DNA of 64,000 nucleotides from Lysinibacillus sphaericus OT4b.31 (GCF_000392615.1 NZ_KB933398.1:2318691-2382690), one strand, 5' to 3'. Positions 9,800-18,718 are shown, counted from the first letter of the stretch. Made by a program: numbers and translations. The notes: generated by a model not told the origin, from the sequence alone.

Positions 9800-10558
9800 C
9801 TAGTAAGCAGTCCAACCACCATCAACAGCAATCACTTGTCCGTTCACAAAGCTCGCTTCATCTGAACCTAAGAAAATAGCAAGCTGTGCAATCTCTTCTG
9901 GCTGTCCAGCACGTGGATTGATGCCTAACCCAAGCGATTGGCGAGCCGCACCGACTTCACTAATATTTGTCATCGTTGTTGCGATGTTTGTGATAACTGC
10001 CCCTGGTGCGATGCCGTTACAACGAATGTTTTTATCTGCATACATAAAGGCTGTGTTTTTTGTTAGACCTACAACGGCATGTTTGGAAGCTGTGTAGGCA
10101 GCTCCTGCGCGGGCACCATAAAGTCCGCCAGCTGAAATGTTATTGACAAAGACACCATGACCTTGTGCTAGGAAAATATCTGTTGCTAAACGCATGGAAC
10201 GCATAACCGCTGTTGTGTTTACCGCAAACACTTTGTCCCAACGCTCATCAGAAATTTCACCTACAGGCTCCATCCCATCCATAATGCCGGCATTATTTAC
10301 TAAAATATCTAATTGACCATAAGTATTTTTTGTTTCATCAAATAAGCGTTGTAGGTCTTCTGTTGAAGCAACGTTAGTTTGGATAGCAATAGCTGTGCCG
10401 CCAGCTGTATGAATACCATCAACAACTACCTGAGCACCGGCCAAATTCAAGTCTGACACAACGACTTTTGCGCCTTCTTTTGCATAACCTTCTGCGATTG
10501 CTTTTCCCATACCTGAAGCTGCACCTGTTACGATTGCTACTTTACCTTCTAATCTCAT
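9800..10558 (-). CDS. SDR family NAD(P)-dependent oxidoreductase
   Basis: Classical short-chain dehydrogenase/reductase of 252 residues. The cofactor motif TGAASGMG is at 11-18, NNAG at 88-91, and the catalytic Ser142, Tyr155 and Lys159 (YTASK) are intact. The C-terminal SFVNGQVIAVDGGWT is typical of 3-oxoacyl-ACP-reductase-like members, but the substrate cannot be told. AGGAGG precedes the ATG. It is divergent from a TetR gene, and palindromes in the gap make that TetR its likely regulator. Confidence 0.94.
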   Translation of the reverse strand: MRLEGKVAIVTGAASGMGKAIAEGYAKEGAKVVVSDLNLAGAQVVVDGIHTAGGTAIAIQTNVASTEDLQRLFDETKNTYGQLDILVNNAGIMDGMEPVGEISDERWDKVFAVNTTAVMRSMRLATDIFLAQGHGVFVNNISAGGLYGARAGAAYTASKHAVVGLTKNTAFMYADKNIRCNGIAPGAVITNIATTMTNISEVGAARQSLGLGINPRAGQPEEIAQLAIFLGSDEASFVNGQVIAVDGGWTAY

Positions 10559-10631
10559 AGTTAAAGACCTCCTGTTATTTTCAAATTAACTACCGAATAT
10601 CAAGATATACACGAACGATTAGATCATGTAT

Positions 10632-10705
10632 TGAACATGTGTTCATTAAAATAATATAATAGAGTTGTAAGCGATTTCAATATGCAGAAATCTGAGAACT
10701 GTTCA
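10632..10705. promoter_or_regulatory. putative TetR operators between SDR and tetR
   Basis: TGAACA-TG-TGTTCA (10632-10645) is a perfect-armed palindrome. A second related site, GAACTGTTC with an attached TGTTCA half (10696-10705), lies about 55 bp away. Both are in the divergent promoter region, the usual place for a local TetR operator. Confidence 0.55.
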
Positions 10706-10751
10706 GTAATCAACACATTTGAAAAATCTGTTTAATAGGGGATGAAAAAAT

Positions 10752-11318
10752 TTGAACGTTAACGATTTACGCGTCGTCAAAACGAAGCAAGCGCTTCATA
10801 ACGCATTGCTCACATTGTTAGGTGAAAAACCTTTAGAAAACATTTCGATTGCAGAAATTTGTCGTGAGGCGCAGGTCAATCGAGGTACATTTTACTTACA
10901 TTATGATCAAAAAGAAAAACTATTTGAAGAATACTTTCAGGGAATAATGGCGGATCTAAATAATTCCTATGAGGAGCCTTACCGTGCTGTCACAGCTTTT
11001 AATAAAAACGAACTCGATCCAACTACAGTGCGGATTTTCCATCATATCGAGCGATTTAAGATGTTTTATCGCATTGTTTTTTCAAAAAATGTGCCACTCA
11101 CTTACTATTACATGTTATTTGATGAAATCCAAACTTTGTTAAAAAGAGATTTAGCTCAAAGTAAAAACCCTGAAATTTCTATAGATTTTTATAGTGCTTA
11201 TCAAGCGAATGCCATTATCGGCATGATACTTGAGTGGTACCGCCATGATTTTGCGGAAAGCGTTAGCACTTTAAATGAGCAGCTAGTGGCCATTTTAAAT
11301 TTCAATATGATTCAATGA
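10752..11318 (+). CDS. TetR/AcrR family regulator
   Basis: 188 residues. The N-terminal helix-turn-helix spans about residues 5-50 (ISIAEICREAQVNRGTFYLHYDQKEKLFEEY, with the TetR recognition-helix pattern RGTFYLHY). The C-terminal ligand domain is of the TetR_C type common in bacilli. The start is TTG at 10752, seven bases after GGGGATG. It is divergent from the SDR gene and probably represses it and itself through the TGAACA-TG-TGTTCA palindrome. Confidence 0.9.
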   Translation: MNVNDLRVVKTKQALHNALLTLLGEKPLENISIAEICREAQVNRGTFYLHYDQKEKLFEEYFQGIMADLNNSYEEPYRAVTAFNKNELDPTTVRIFHHIERFKMFYRIVFSKNVPLTYYYMLFDEIQTLLKRDLAQSKNPEISIDFYSAYQANAIIGMILEWYRHDFAESVSTLNEQLVAILNFNMIQ

Positions 11319-11409
11319 CGTCTCGCGGCATAGTACCGATTCAGGTCATTATTTTGTTTTCAAACGCTGGTTTTTGTATAATTTAGTATATTGAATAAGG
11401 AGGTAGACA

Positions 11410-11913
11410 ATGGTACGAGAAATAATTAACCACATTTTAGATAGCTTACCCGAAGAAGAACTGGAGAAAATCCATTACTTATTACAAACAATTGAAGAAG
11501 ATTATTTGTTTCGCAAAAGCTTCACAGATAAAGGTGTAATAATTTCACAATACGAAGAACCTCAATCGATTTATAAGGCATGGGACAGCGTGTTCGCCAA
11601 AAATATTAGTGAGGAAACAAAGCATAGTATTTTTTACGAGCAGTTTAAGTGGCATATTTTTAGCTATGAAAAACAACATTGCCTAAATGGAGACGAGGCA
11701 CGTAAAGCTTTTGATGATGTGCCGAAGGATGAATTATTTGTAATGTATCAATTTTCACCTCATGTCCTTAAATTGAGTGCTGCGCAAGATGTCGTTGCGG
11801 CTGATTTCGATTCACAGCAAGACATATATATTTTTGACCGAGATTATACTTGGACATATGTACATACGCATGAGGAGCAATGTGGGCCTTATTTTTACAA
11901 CATAAATGCATAA
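11410..11913 (+). CDS. DUF4275 family protein
   Basis: A 167-residue soluble protein of unknown function. The central segment (FKWHIFSYEKQHCLNGDEARKAF, about residues 78-100) is the part by which I place it in DUF4275, from memory. The first 30 residues form an acidic helical extension. AAGGAGG precedes the ATG. It is monocistronic and ends in a terminator. No catalytic motif was recognised. Confidence 0.75.
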   Translation: MVREIINHILDSLPEEELEKIHYLLQTIEEDYLFRKSFTDKGVIISQYEEPQSIYKAWDSVFAKNISEETKHSIFYEQFKWHIFSYEKQHCLNGDEARKAFDDVPKDELFVMYQFSPHVLKLSAAQDVVAADFDSQQDIYIFDRDYTWTYVHTHEEQCGPYFYNINA

Positions 11914-11919
11914 TAGCTC

Positions 11920-11962
11920 GTCACTAGCTGTCCATTAAAGTAAATGGATGGCTTTTTTTATT
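11920..11962 (+). terminator. intrinsic terminator
   Basis: The stem AGCTGTCCATT pairs with AATGGATGGCT around a short loop, followed by seven T. Confidence 0.85.
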
Positions 11963-11976
11963 GCGCTGACACGGGA

Positions 11977-12074
11977 CTGACGGATAGAAAGGCTGAATTG
12001 ACGGATGGAACTAGAAAAGTGACGGATAGAAAGGCTAAAGTGGCGGATAGAACTACTGAACTGACGGAAAAAGC
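11977..12074. repeat. 21-bp phased repeat array B1 (TGACGGATAGA family)
   Basis: Five units begin at 11977, 11998, 12019, 12040 and 12061, with no slip. The core is TGACGGATAGA. The intervening parts alternate between AAGGCTRAA-like and ACTANNGAA-like, giving a 42-bp sub-period. It lies between the DUF4275 terminator and the tetR promoter. Confidence 0.85.
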
Positions 12075-12135
12075 CATTACAGTATTGCCGAACCGCTCAG
12101 GAAAGTGGATGCATGTAATTTCTGATAAATAGTAC

Positions 12136-12188
12136 TTGAAGTTGCAGCGGATTTCCTTTATATTAAAAGAGACTAAAAGGTATCTTTT
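12136..12188 (+). promoter_or_regulatory. promoter and operator of tetR-hydrolase-lpd region
   Basis: TTGAAG (12136-12141), 17 bp, TATATT (12159-12164) make a good SigA promoter. Directly downstream, over the expected transcription start, lies AAAAGAGACT-N4-GGTATCTTTT (12165-12188), an imperfect palindrome. The same element recurs at 12823-12846. Confidence 0.75.
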
Positions 12189-12199
12189 TGGAGGTTTAC

Positions 12200-12802
12200 A
12201 TGAAAAAAGGTGAAATAACGAGGCGTAATATTATTCGGAAATCTGCTATGATTTTTAACAAAAAAGGTTATATGACAACAACAATGAGTGACATCATTCA
12301 GGAAACGAATATTCAAAAGGGAGGGATATATCGACACTTTAAGGATAAAGAGCAGCTGATGGTCGAGTCTTTTCATTTTTCTACCGAAATAATGCAAAGT
12401 CATTTAATGGCGAGTGTGTCACAACACGATAATGCAACGGACAAATTAATCGCATTTGTGGAGGCCTTTTTACAATTAAGTGAAGGAAAACCGATCGTAG
12501 GTGGATGTCCAATTTTTAATGCAGCCATAGAAATGGACGATTTAGAAGGGAGTGCATTACTGCCATCGATTAACGAAGCAATCGATATGATGATAAAATG
12601 GATAATGAAAATTATTGAGGATGGAATTAGGCAGCAGGAGCTGAAGCAGTCCATACAGCCATACGACACTGCGCTATATATTGTGTCAACACTTGAAGGT
12701 GGACTCGTATTAGATCGATTAAAAAAAGATGGGCAATTGACGAAGATCATCATCAATAATTTGAGGCAATATATTTCAATAATTGCTAATGAGCGGCAGT
12801 AA
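12200..12802 (+). CDS. TetR/AcrR family regulator
   Basis: 200 residues. The N-terminal helix-turn-helix (about 8-52) has the TetR pattern ending in KGGIYRHFKDKEQL. The C-terminal region carries GGCPIFNAAIEMDD, typical of the TetR_C branch seen with YxaF/LmrA-like repressors. The ATG at 12200 is chosen because GGAGG is five bases upstream; the frame continues four codons further up. Matching palindromes before this gene and before the next gene suggest that it represses itself and the hydrolase-lpd pair. Confidence 0.9.
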   Translation: MKKGEITRRNIIRKSAMIFNKKGYMTTTMSDIIQETNIQKGGIYRHFKDKEQLMVESFHFSTEIMQSHLMASVSQHDNATDKLIAFVEAFLQLSEGKPIVGGCPIFNAAIEMDDLEGSALLPSINEAIDMMIKWIMKIIEDGIRQQELKQSIQPYDTALYIVSTLEGGLVLDRLKKDGQLTKIIINNLRQYISIIANERQ

Positions 12803-12822
12803 AGCCGTCTTTTTTATCGTCA

Positions 12823-12846
12823 AAAAGAGACTGTTTGGTATCTTTT
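12823..12846 (+). promoter_or_regulatory. second copy of the TetR operator
   Basis: AAAAGAGACT-N4-GGTATCTTTT has the same ten-base arms as the site at 12165; only the 4-base spacer differs. It sits just before the ribosome site of the hydrolase gene and after a small GC hairpin with T run (about 12793-12816). Confidence 0.75.
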
Positions 12847-12857
12847 AGAGGGGGGTT

Positions 12858-13730
12858 ATGATGACATACTTATTATTCGTTGCTTTTATAGTCATTATTT
12901 TATTTGTGAGAAACTATATCATTCTTCATATTTTTACACCGAAAATGAAAGCGGATAAAAAATACCCGAATTCCGCTTATGAAAACATTGAAATTGAGCT
13001 GGGTACTGGGACAATTCGAGGATGGCTTATAAAAAGTGAGCAGGCAAGAGGTTGCTTTCTACTGGTACATGGCTGGGGCTCTAATAAATCAGACATGTTA
13101 CGATATGTCGATCCGCTATTAGCTAACGGTTATGACGTGGTAATTATAGATGTCCTTGGACATGGGCAAAGTGAGTCGCGACAAAAACAAGCGAGTATCG
13201 CATCGTTTGTCCTAAGTATTACATCAACGATTGATTATGTGGCGGAGAGTCCAGATATTCATAGTAAGGCAATCTATGTTTTAGGGCATTCAATGGGTGG
13301 AATCGCTGCAAGTATTGTGAATTCTACAGATGTGAGGCTACAAGCACTTATTACCGATTCTATGCCTACATCATTAAAAAGTATTAGCCAATCTATGACA
13401 AAAGTAACAATACCGTATATTCCTTTTGGCTGGCTATTTATCAGTTGGTTTTTATTGCGTGGAGGTGTTTTTATAAAAGCCAGAAAAGAATGGTGCCTAG
13501 AAAAAATAGTGAAAAACCAACAGTCTCCAGCTCTTGCCATCCACTCTATTCAGGATAAAAAAGTGCCGATTTCAAATGTGGAGATCCTAATAAATGATAG
13601 CAACTTTAAACACGTCATTAAAGTTGTCACAAAAGGTCACCATAATTGTGTAAAAGATAAATTTTTTTGGGATAATGTTTTTCATTTTATCGCAAGCAAT
13701 AAGGGGGAAATAGTAGATGAGATATATTGA
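12858..13730 (+). CDS. membrane-anchored alpha/beta hydrolase
   Basis: 290 residues. Residues 3-22 are a hydrophobic N-terminal anchor without a clear cleavage site. An alpha/beta-hydrolase domain follows: oxyanion segment LVHGWGSN, nucleophile elbow GHSMGG, and late Asp and His residues (IQDKKVP, KGHHN). It looks like the BAAT/prolyl-peptidase-like or DUF1749-type hydrolases of bacilli; substrate unknown. GAGGGGGG precedes the ATG. Its last 14 bases overlap lpd, so translation of the two is coupled. Confidence 0.88.
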   Translation: MMTYLLFVAFIVIILFVRNYIILHIFTPKMKADKKYPNSAYENIEIELGTGTIRGWLIKSEQARGCFLLVHGWGSNKSDMLRYVDPLLANGYDVVIIDVLGHGQSESRQKQASIASFVLSITSTIDYVAESPDIHSKAIYVLGHSMGGIAASIVNSTDVRLQALITDSMPTSLKSISQSMTKVTIPYIPFGWLFISWFLLRGGVFIKARKEWCLEKIVKNQQSPALAIHSIQDKKVPISNVEILINDSNFKHVIKVVTKGHHNCVKDKFFWDNVFHFIASNKGEIVDEIY

Positions 13731-15111
13731 TACGCTGGTGATTGGTGCAGGTCCAGGAGGATATGTAGCGGCTATTCGCGCTAGTCAAATGGGGAAAAAC
13801 GTAACGATTGTAGAGAGAGAGTATTTAGGTGGAGTCTGCTCAAATGTCGGTTGTATCCCCTCAAAAGTGCTGATTTCAATAGGACAACGTTTTGAGCAAG
13901 CAAAGCATTCAGATGATATGGGTGTTGTTGCACAAGCAGTAAAGCTTGACTGGACAAAAGTGCAAGAATTCAAAAAAGGCGTAGTTTCAAAATTAGTAGG
14001 CGGTGTTGAAGGTCTATTAAAAGGCAACAAAATCGACATCGTGAAAGGTGAAGCATACTTCGTAGATGCAAACACTGTACGTGTAATCGATGGTGACAAC
14101 GCACAAACGTACACATTCAAAAATGCAATCCTTGCAACAGGTTCTCGGCCGGTTGAAATTCCAACATTCAAATTCACTGAACGTGTCATCAACTCAACTG
14201 GAGCCCTTTCTTTACCTGAAGTACCGGAAAAATTAGTGGTCATTGGTGGTGGTTACATCGGTACAGAGGTAGGGTCTGCTTACGCTAGCTTAGGTTCGCA
14301 AGTAACAATCATTGAAGGCGGCAAAGACATCTTAGCTGGTTTTGAAAAGCAAATTACACAAGTTGTGAAAAAAAGCTTACAGAAAAAAGGCGTAGAAGTG
14401 GTTGTAGACGCATCCGCTAAAGGTGTAGAAGAAAATGAAACCAGCGTAGTTGTGACGTACGAGGTAGGCGGAGACGAAAAAACAGTTGAAGCTAACTATG
14501 TATTAGTAACTGTAGGTCGTCGTCCAAATACAGATGCAATGGGTCTCGAAGCAGTAGGTATCGAATTCGCAGAACGAGGTTCACTAAAAGTTGACAAACA
14601 ATGCCGTACTTCAGTCCCAAACATATATGCAATTGGTGATATCGTAGCTGGTCCACAGCTTGCACATAAAGCTTCTTATGAAGGTAAAGTAGCTGCAGCA
14701 GCAATCGCTGGTGAAAAAACAATCGTAGATTACTTAGCAATCCCTGCTGTATGCTTCACAGATCCAGAACTTGCAACTGTTGGTTACAATGAAGAACAAA
14801 CAAAATCAGCCGGTATCGAGGTGACAGTAGCGAAATTCCCGTTCACAGCAAATGGCCGTGCACTGGCACTAAACCAATCGGAAGGCTTTGTGAAACTTGT
14901 TGCACGTAGAAAAGATGGCGTATTAATCGGTGCTCAAATCGTAGGCGCTGGTGCATCAGATATGATTGCTGAAATGGGTCTTGCGATTGAAGCCGGTATG
15001 ACTGTCGAAGATGTAGCATTAACCATCCATGCTCACCCAACTTTAGGTGAGATGACAATGGAAGCTGCTGAGGTAATGATGGGGAGGCCCATTCATGTTG
15101 TGAAAGCGTAA
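13717..15111 (+). CDS. lpdA: dihydrolipoyl dehydrogenase (E3), orphan copy
   Basis: FAD enzyme that reoxidises dihydrolipoamide with NAD. The 464 residues show the FAD motif GAGPGG (10-15), redox disulfide Cys41/Cys46 in [13 protein letters not shown], the NAD motif GGGYIG and the C-terminal HAHPTLGE His-Glu pair. All catalytic parts are present. It is not beside any E1 or E2 gene; instead it overlaps a hydrolase under a TetR. The codons from about 14,000 onward look much more selective than those of the neighbouring hydrolase, as in highly expressed pdh genes. It may be a duplicated pdhD. Confidence 0.93.
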   Translation: MRYIDTLVIGAGPGGYVAAIRASQMGKNVTIVEREYLGGVCSNVGCIPSKVLISIGQRFEQAKHSDDMGVVAQAVKLDWTKVQEFKKGVVSKLVGGVEGLLKGNKIDIVKGEAYFVDANTVRVIDGDNAQTYTFKNAILATGSRPVEIPTFKFTERVINSTGALSLPEVPEKLVVIGGGYIGTEVGSAYASLGSQVTIIEGGKDILAGFEKQITQVVKKSLQKKGVEVVVDASAKGVEENETSVVVTYEVGGDEKTVEANYVLVTVGRRPNTDAMGLEAVGIEFAERGSLKVDKQCRTSVPNIYAIGDIVAGPQLAHKASYEGKVAAAAIAGEKTIVDYLAIPAVCFTDPELATVGYNEEQTKSAGIEVTVAKFPFTANGRALALNQSEGFVKLVARRKDGVLIGAQIVGAGASDMIAEMGLAIEAGMTVEDVALTIHAHPTLGEMTMEAAEVMMGRPIHVVKA

Positions 15112-15177
15112 TGGATATACTTCGAATACCGAATTGATTACTAAAGGGCAAGTAGAAAATTAGTCAACATAAATCAA

Positions 15178-15264
15178 AAAAGACCACTCAGGGATGATGA
15201 ACTGTCTCCAATTGTTAGTTAATGTCTAACAATTGGGGTGCAGTTCGTGATGGGTGATTTTTTT
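15178..15264 (+). terminator. extended hairpin terminator after lpd
   Basis: An 11-bp perfect stem CCAATTGTTAG/CTAACAATTGG (15208-15236) is extended outward by GAACTG/CAGTTC (15199-15204 and 15241-15246) and followed by seven T at 15258. The structure is longer than needed for termination. Confidence 0.8.
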
Positions 15265-15270
15265 ACCGCA

Positions 15271-15606
15271 TTGCTCAGGTAAGGTGCCTATCAGCTCGGG
15301 TAGCGAGTCGAACCGCTCGGGTAGCGTGCAGTACCGCTCGGGTAGAGTGTAGTACCGCTCAGGTAGCGTGCCCCACCGCTCGGGTAGAATGTAGTACCGC
15401 TCAGGTAGCGAGTCGGACCGCTCGGGTAGCGTGCCCCACCGCTCAGGTAGAGTGTAGTACTGCTCGGGTAGCGTGCCCCATCGCTCAGGTAGAGTGTAGT
15501 ACCGCTCGGGTAGCGTGCCCCACCGCTCGGGTAGAATGTAGTACCGCTCAGGTAGCAAGTCGGACCGCTCGGGTAGCGTGCCCCACCGCTCAGGTAAGCA
15601 TAAGCA
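15271..15606. repeat. 21-bp phased repeat array A2, 16 units (CGCTCRGGTA family)
   Basis: Sixteen consecutive 21-bp units from 15271 to 15606 with no insertion or deletion. The core is CCGCTCRGGTAG. The remaining bases use a small set of variants (gygtgcccca, agtgtagta, cgagtcgga), often in alternation. Because 21 is divisible by three, the minus strand shows a spurious repeat ORF with period LPERxxx. This is the largest of six such arrays in the window. Confidence 0.9.
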
Positions 15607-15778
15607 TCGCTGTAGTGCCGCTCAAATCAGTGTTAACACCCCCGGGTCTGCTGCCGTATCCTTGTAGAAAAGGTACCGCAAAGTGCACGTACCATAAAAT
15701 AGAAATCGTGAACGGTACAACGGAGAGCACAATACCGCAAAGCGGAGGCTGCCACATGCAGTGAAATTTGATTTGCCG

Positions 15779-15831
15779 TTGACAACTATATCGGCTGCTG
15801 ATATAGTTTGATTATATCGTCAGTCGATATA
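15779..15831 (+). promoter_or_regulatory. consensus promoter with PadR-type operators
   Basis: TTGACA (15779-15784), 17 bp, TATAGT (15802-15807). The spacer and -10 form a perfect-arm palindrome ACTATATC-N7-GATATAGT (15785-15807). A second one, TATATCG-N5-CGATATA (15813-15831), covers the start region, and a further GCGATATAG half follows. Such ATAT-rich palindromes are typical PadR sites, so autorepression is expected. Confidence 0.85.
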
Positions 15832-15859
15832 TTGTTGGGCGATATAGAGGGGGGGTATT

Positions 15860-16174
15860 ATGTCACAACAACATCCGCCGTTAACAGAGGGCGTTTATTA
15901 TATTTTATTGGCATTATTTGAGGCACGACACGGCTATGGCATTATGCAACTGGTTGAGGAGATGAGTAAAGGCCGAGTACAGCTCGGGGCTGGCACGATA
16001 TATGGTGCCATTAAAACTTTGCTGGAACGAGGGTGGATTGAAGCGTTGGACGGTGATGGACGTAAAAAGGAATACATCATAACTGCAAGTGGAAAAAAGG
16101 TTGTAGAATACGAAATTTTGAGATTAAGGGAACTTTTTGACAATGGTATCCGTATAACGAAAGGTGATGGGTAA
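15860..16174 (+). CDS. PadR family transcriptional regulator
   Basis: 104-residue winged-helix protein of the short PadR class. It begins with the family pattern LTEGVYYILLALFEARHGYGIM and has the wing segment LGAGTIYGAIKTLLERGWIE at about 50-69. A run of G precedes the ATG. It is the first gene of a six-gene operon with three DUF2812 genes and an ABC exporter. It most likely represses the operon through the palindromes at 15785-15831. Confidence 0.94.
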   Translation: MSQQHPPLTEGVYYILLALFEARHGYGIMQLVEEMSKGRVQLGAGTIYGAIKTLLERGWIEALDGDGRKKEYIITASGKKVVEYEILRLRELFDNGIRITKGDG

Positions 16175-16175
16175 T

Positions 16176-16712
16176 ATGCATAAATATCGCTGGGTCTTTA
16201 ATCCATATGACATAGAGAAATGGATCAATGAAATGGCTACTCAAGGCTGGCATTTGCAAAAATTTACATGGACTCGTTTTACATTTGAGCGTGGTGAGCC
16301 AGGCAGCTATATTTTCCGCCATGATGAATTAGATAGGCTTGGAGCACCATACGAGGATGATTACCTAGAATTTTTGCAAGCCTCAGGGATAGAGCTTGTC
16401 CATCGCTCTGGCAATATCGTTTTTTTTAGAAAATCTGCAAGTGAAGGACCATTTGAACTTTATACGGACAAAAAAACCAAAATCAGTAACCTGTCCAAGA
16501 AAGTAACATTGTTATTATCGCTATTGCTGCTTAATTTTGTAATCGGCCTAACAGGGCTGACTGGCGACTTTTCACAGCAGGCTACGAATTGGGCGGGACT
16601 AACAATTAACATAGGGAATTTCCTAATCGTCCTATTACTGATCATTCCTTTATTAAGGCTGGTTCAATTACGTAAACAATTGAAAAAGGATCTTGATGTG
16701 TATTCAGACTAA
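16176..16712 (+). CDS. DUF2812 membrane protein, copy 1
   Basis: 178 residues. The N-terminal soluble part is typical DUF2812 (KWINEMATQGWHLQKF, then RGEPGSYIFRHD) and two C-terminal membrane helices lie at about 108-130 and 140-162. DUF2812 genes usually follow PadR genes in Firmicutes; their role is unknown. The ATG at 16176 is chosen over an upstream GTG because AGGTGAT then lies seven bases before it. It starts one base after the PadR stop codon. Confidence 0.88.
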   Translation: MHKYRWVFNPYDIEKWINEMATQGWHLQKFTWTRFTFERGEPGSYIFRHDELDRLGAPYEDDYLEFLQASGIELVHRSGNIVFFRKSASEGPFELYTDKKTKISNLSKKVTLLLSLLLLNFVIGLTGLTGDFSQQATNWAGLTINIGNFLIVLLLIIPLLRLVQLRKQLKKDLDVYSD

Positions 16713-16726
16713 TTGAGGTGATTTTT

Positions 16727-17257
16727 GTGAAACTGATAAAATTTCGCTTTTATATCGATCATGAACATGAGGAAAAATGGGTCAATACCATGGCAGAAAC
16801 GGGTTGGCATTTAAAGAAATTTTGGCCCTTTGTCTATTTATTCGAAAAAGGCAATCCAAGTGAATACATTTATCGCAATGAAATGGTGATAAAAAGGAAG
16901 AAAGATTATTATGAGTTTCTCAAGACGATGGGTGTAGAATGTGTGCATTCATTTGGCGTATGGGCGTACTTTCGGAAAAGACGTGAGGATGGACCATTTG
17001 AAATATTTTCCGGGAAATTAGATAAAATCAAAGATCTGTCACGTCTAAATACACTGTTTATGTTTGCTGCTCTGGTGAATGTACTCGTCTTGCTGATCAA
17101 TATTGTGTTACCACTTCTTCGTCATGAAGTACATCAAGAAGTCCTGTGGGCGAGCTCATTAAATATGTTGATGCTGGCTTTGCTTTATATAGGAATTCAT
17201 AGAAATAATAAGCGAAAAAAGAAACTGCAAATGCATGCTCATATTTTTGAAGATTAA
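16727..17257 (+). CDS. DUF2812 membrane protein, copy 2
   Basis: 176 residues, same plan as its neighbours: KWVNTMAETGWHLKKF near the start, EKGNPSEYIYRNE, a segment REDGPFEIFSGKLDKI, then two membrane helices and a basic tail. The start is GTG at 16727 behind GAGGTGAT. It is clearly a tandem paralogue of copies 1 and 3 but has diverged strongly, so the duplication is not recent. Function unknown. Confidence 0.87.
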   Translation: MKLIKFRFYIDHEHEEKWVNTMAETGWHLKKFWPFVYLFEKGNPSEYIYRNEMVIKRKKDYYEFLKTMGVECVHSFGVWAYFRKRREDGPFEIFSGKLDKIKDLSRLNTLFMFAALVNVLVLLINIVLPLLRHEVHQEVLWASSLNMLMLALLYIGIHRNNKRKKKLQMHAHIFED

Positions 17258-17269
17258 GAGAGGGATTAT

Positions 17270-17800
17270 ATGAAAAAGAGAAAGTACCGCTTTTTTGTGG
17301 ATTACGAAAAAGAAGAAGCGTGGGTCAATGATATGGCCGCGCAGGGCTGGCATCTACAGAAAACATTCTTGGGCTATTTTGTATTTGAACAAGGGGAGCC
17401 GGGTCAATACATTTACCGCAATGAATGGGTGCATGGGAGAAAGCAGGACTACTTTGATTTTTTAGAGACATTGAATATTGAATGTGTCACAAAATTTGCA
17501 GGCTGGGCCTATTATCGAAAAAAAACCTCAGATGGTCCATTTGAATTATTTACAGATGCCCCTTCTAAAATGAATTCTTTAAAGTCGATGAACAATTTTT
17601 TTATTCCATTAGCACTGTTAAATATTTTAGTGGGCATCTTTAATATTGCTCTTGGACTGACAGGATCATCACAAAGTTTCTTAAATATGAGTCTTGGATT
17701 TTTCAATATTGTAGCCTCAATATTATTGTGGATACCCATTTTGAAAATTGTCAAACGAAAAAAACGATTGGCTCAAACATTACATATATTCGAAGGGTAG
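17270..17800 (+). CDS. DUF2812 membrane protein, copy 3
   Basis: 176 residues. It contains AWVNDMAAQGWHLQKT, EQGEPGQYIYRNE and SDGPFELFTDAPSKM, then two hydrophobic helices near 104-125 and 135-160. AGAGAGGGAT precedes the ATG. It is the last of three tandem DUF2812 genes, directly before the ABC exporter, which suggests a shared job in membrane stress or transport control. That is inference from position only. Confidence 0.88.
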   Translation: MKKRKYRFFVDYEKEEAWVNDMAAQGWHLQKTFLGYFVFEQGEPGQYIYRNEWVHGRKQDYFDFLETLNIECVTKFAGWAYYRKKTSDGPFELFTDAPSKMNSLKSMNNFFIPLALLNILVGIFNIALGLTGSSQSFLNMSLGFFNIVASILLWIPILKIVKRKKRLAQTLHIFEG

Positions 17801-17812
17801 GGAGGAAATAAT

Positions 17813-18718
17813 ATGACATTGCAATTACAACATGTCACGAAGAAGTATAAGGATTTTACAGCAGTCGATGATTTGAATTTCACCATTGAAAAAGGAGAAA
17901 TTTTCGGACTGATTGGACAAAATGGTGCGGGCAAAACGACGACATTTCGTATGATACTAGATTTGCAGGAAACAACATCTGGCACGATTACTTGGAATGG
18001 TCAACCTGTTAATAGCATCAATCGTGATGTACTGGGTTATTTACCGGAGGAACGTGGGATTTTCCCAACGATGAAGGTTGAGGATCAATTATACTTTTTC
18101 GGCGAACTTCGTGGAATGAAAAAGGCAGAGCTGAAAAAGGATATCGACTTTTGGATTAGTCGATTTGAGCTGGAAGAAAAACGCAAAGATAAAGCGGAGA
18201 CGCTGTCCAAAGGGAATCAACAAAAAGTACAACTGATTGCAAGTTTTATCCATAAGCCACAGTTTTTAATTTTGGATGAACCATTTAGTGGTCTTGATCC
18301 TGTCAATAAGGACTTGCTGAAGGACGCGATTTTACTTCTAAAGGAGCAAGGGACGACAATTTTATTCTCCAGTCATCAAATGGATAATGTTGAGGAGCTA
18401 TGTGATCATCTTTGTCTATTAAAACGGGGCGTGTCATTATTTACAGGTAGTTTATTAGATTTAAAGAAACAGTATGGTAAAACAAAGCTGGCGGTGCGTA
18501 CAGATTGGTCTACTACACAGTTGCTGGCACTAGAAGGTGTCAAAGACGTACGTGTGGAAAAAGAACAAACGGTGTTAACACTGGAGGATGAGCATTTTGC
18601 TCAGCGCATTTTCGAGCAATTATCAAACGGTAAGTATATTGAAAAATTCAGTTTAGATTATTTAACATTAGATGAAATCTTTAAGGATAAGGTAGGTGGT
18701 AGTGTTGTCGAAGTTTAA
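17813..18718 (+). CDS. ABC transporter ATP-binding protein (YhaQ/NatA type)
   Basis: 301 residues. Walker A GQNGAGKTT is at about 36-44, the signature LSKGNQQKVQLIA, and Walker B FLILDEPFSGLDP. The C-terminal 80 residues form the extra domain common in ABC-2 exporter ATPases. Sequence pattern and gene order (ATPase then ABC-2 permease) recall YhaQ/YhaP of Bacillus subtilis. GGAGG precedes the ATG. It probably exports ions, a peptide or a lipid; substrate unknown. Confidence 0.93.
   Translation: MTLQLQHVTKKYKDFTAVDDLNFTIEKGEIFGLIGQNGAGKTTTFRMILDLQETTSGTITWNGQPVNSINRDVLGYLPEERGIFPTMKVEDQLYFFGELRGMKKAELKKDIDFWISRFELEEKRKDKAETLSKGNQQKVQLIASFIHKPQFLILDEPFSGLDPVNKDLLKDAILLLKEQGTTILFSSHQMDNVEELCDHLCLLKRGVSLFTGSLLDLKKQYGKTKLAVRTDWSTTQLLALEGVKDVRVEKEQTVLTLEDEHFAQRIFEQLSNGKYIEKFSLDYLTLDEIFKDKVGGSVVEV

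Noticed and set aside
15226..15558. Minus-strand 110-codon ORF with LPERxxx repeats
   Set aside because: It is a by-product of the 21-bp array: the unit length is divisible by three and has no stop in this frame. There is no ribosome site.
15271..15606. CRISPR array
   Set aside because: Units are 21 bp with a core of only about 12 bp; the variable parts are about 9 bp and recur. No spacers of 30 bp and no cas genes.
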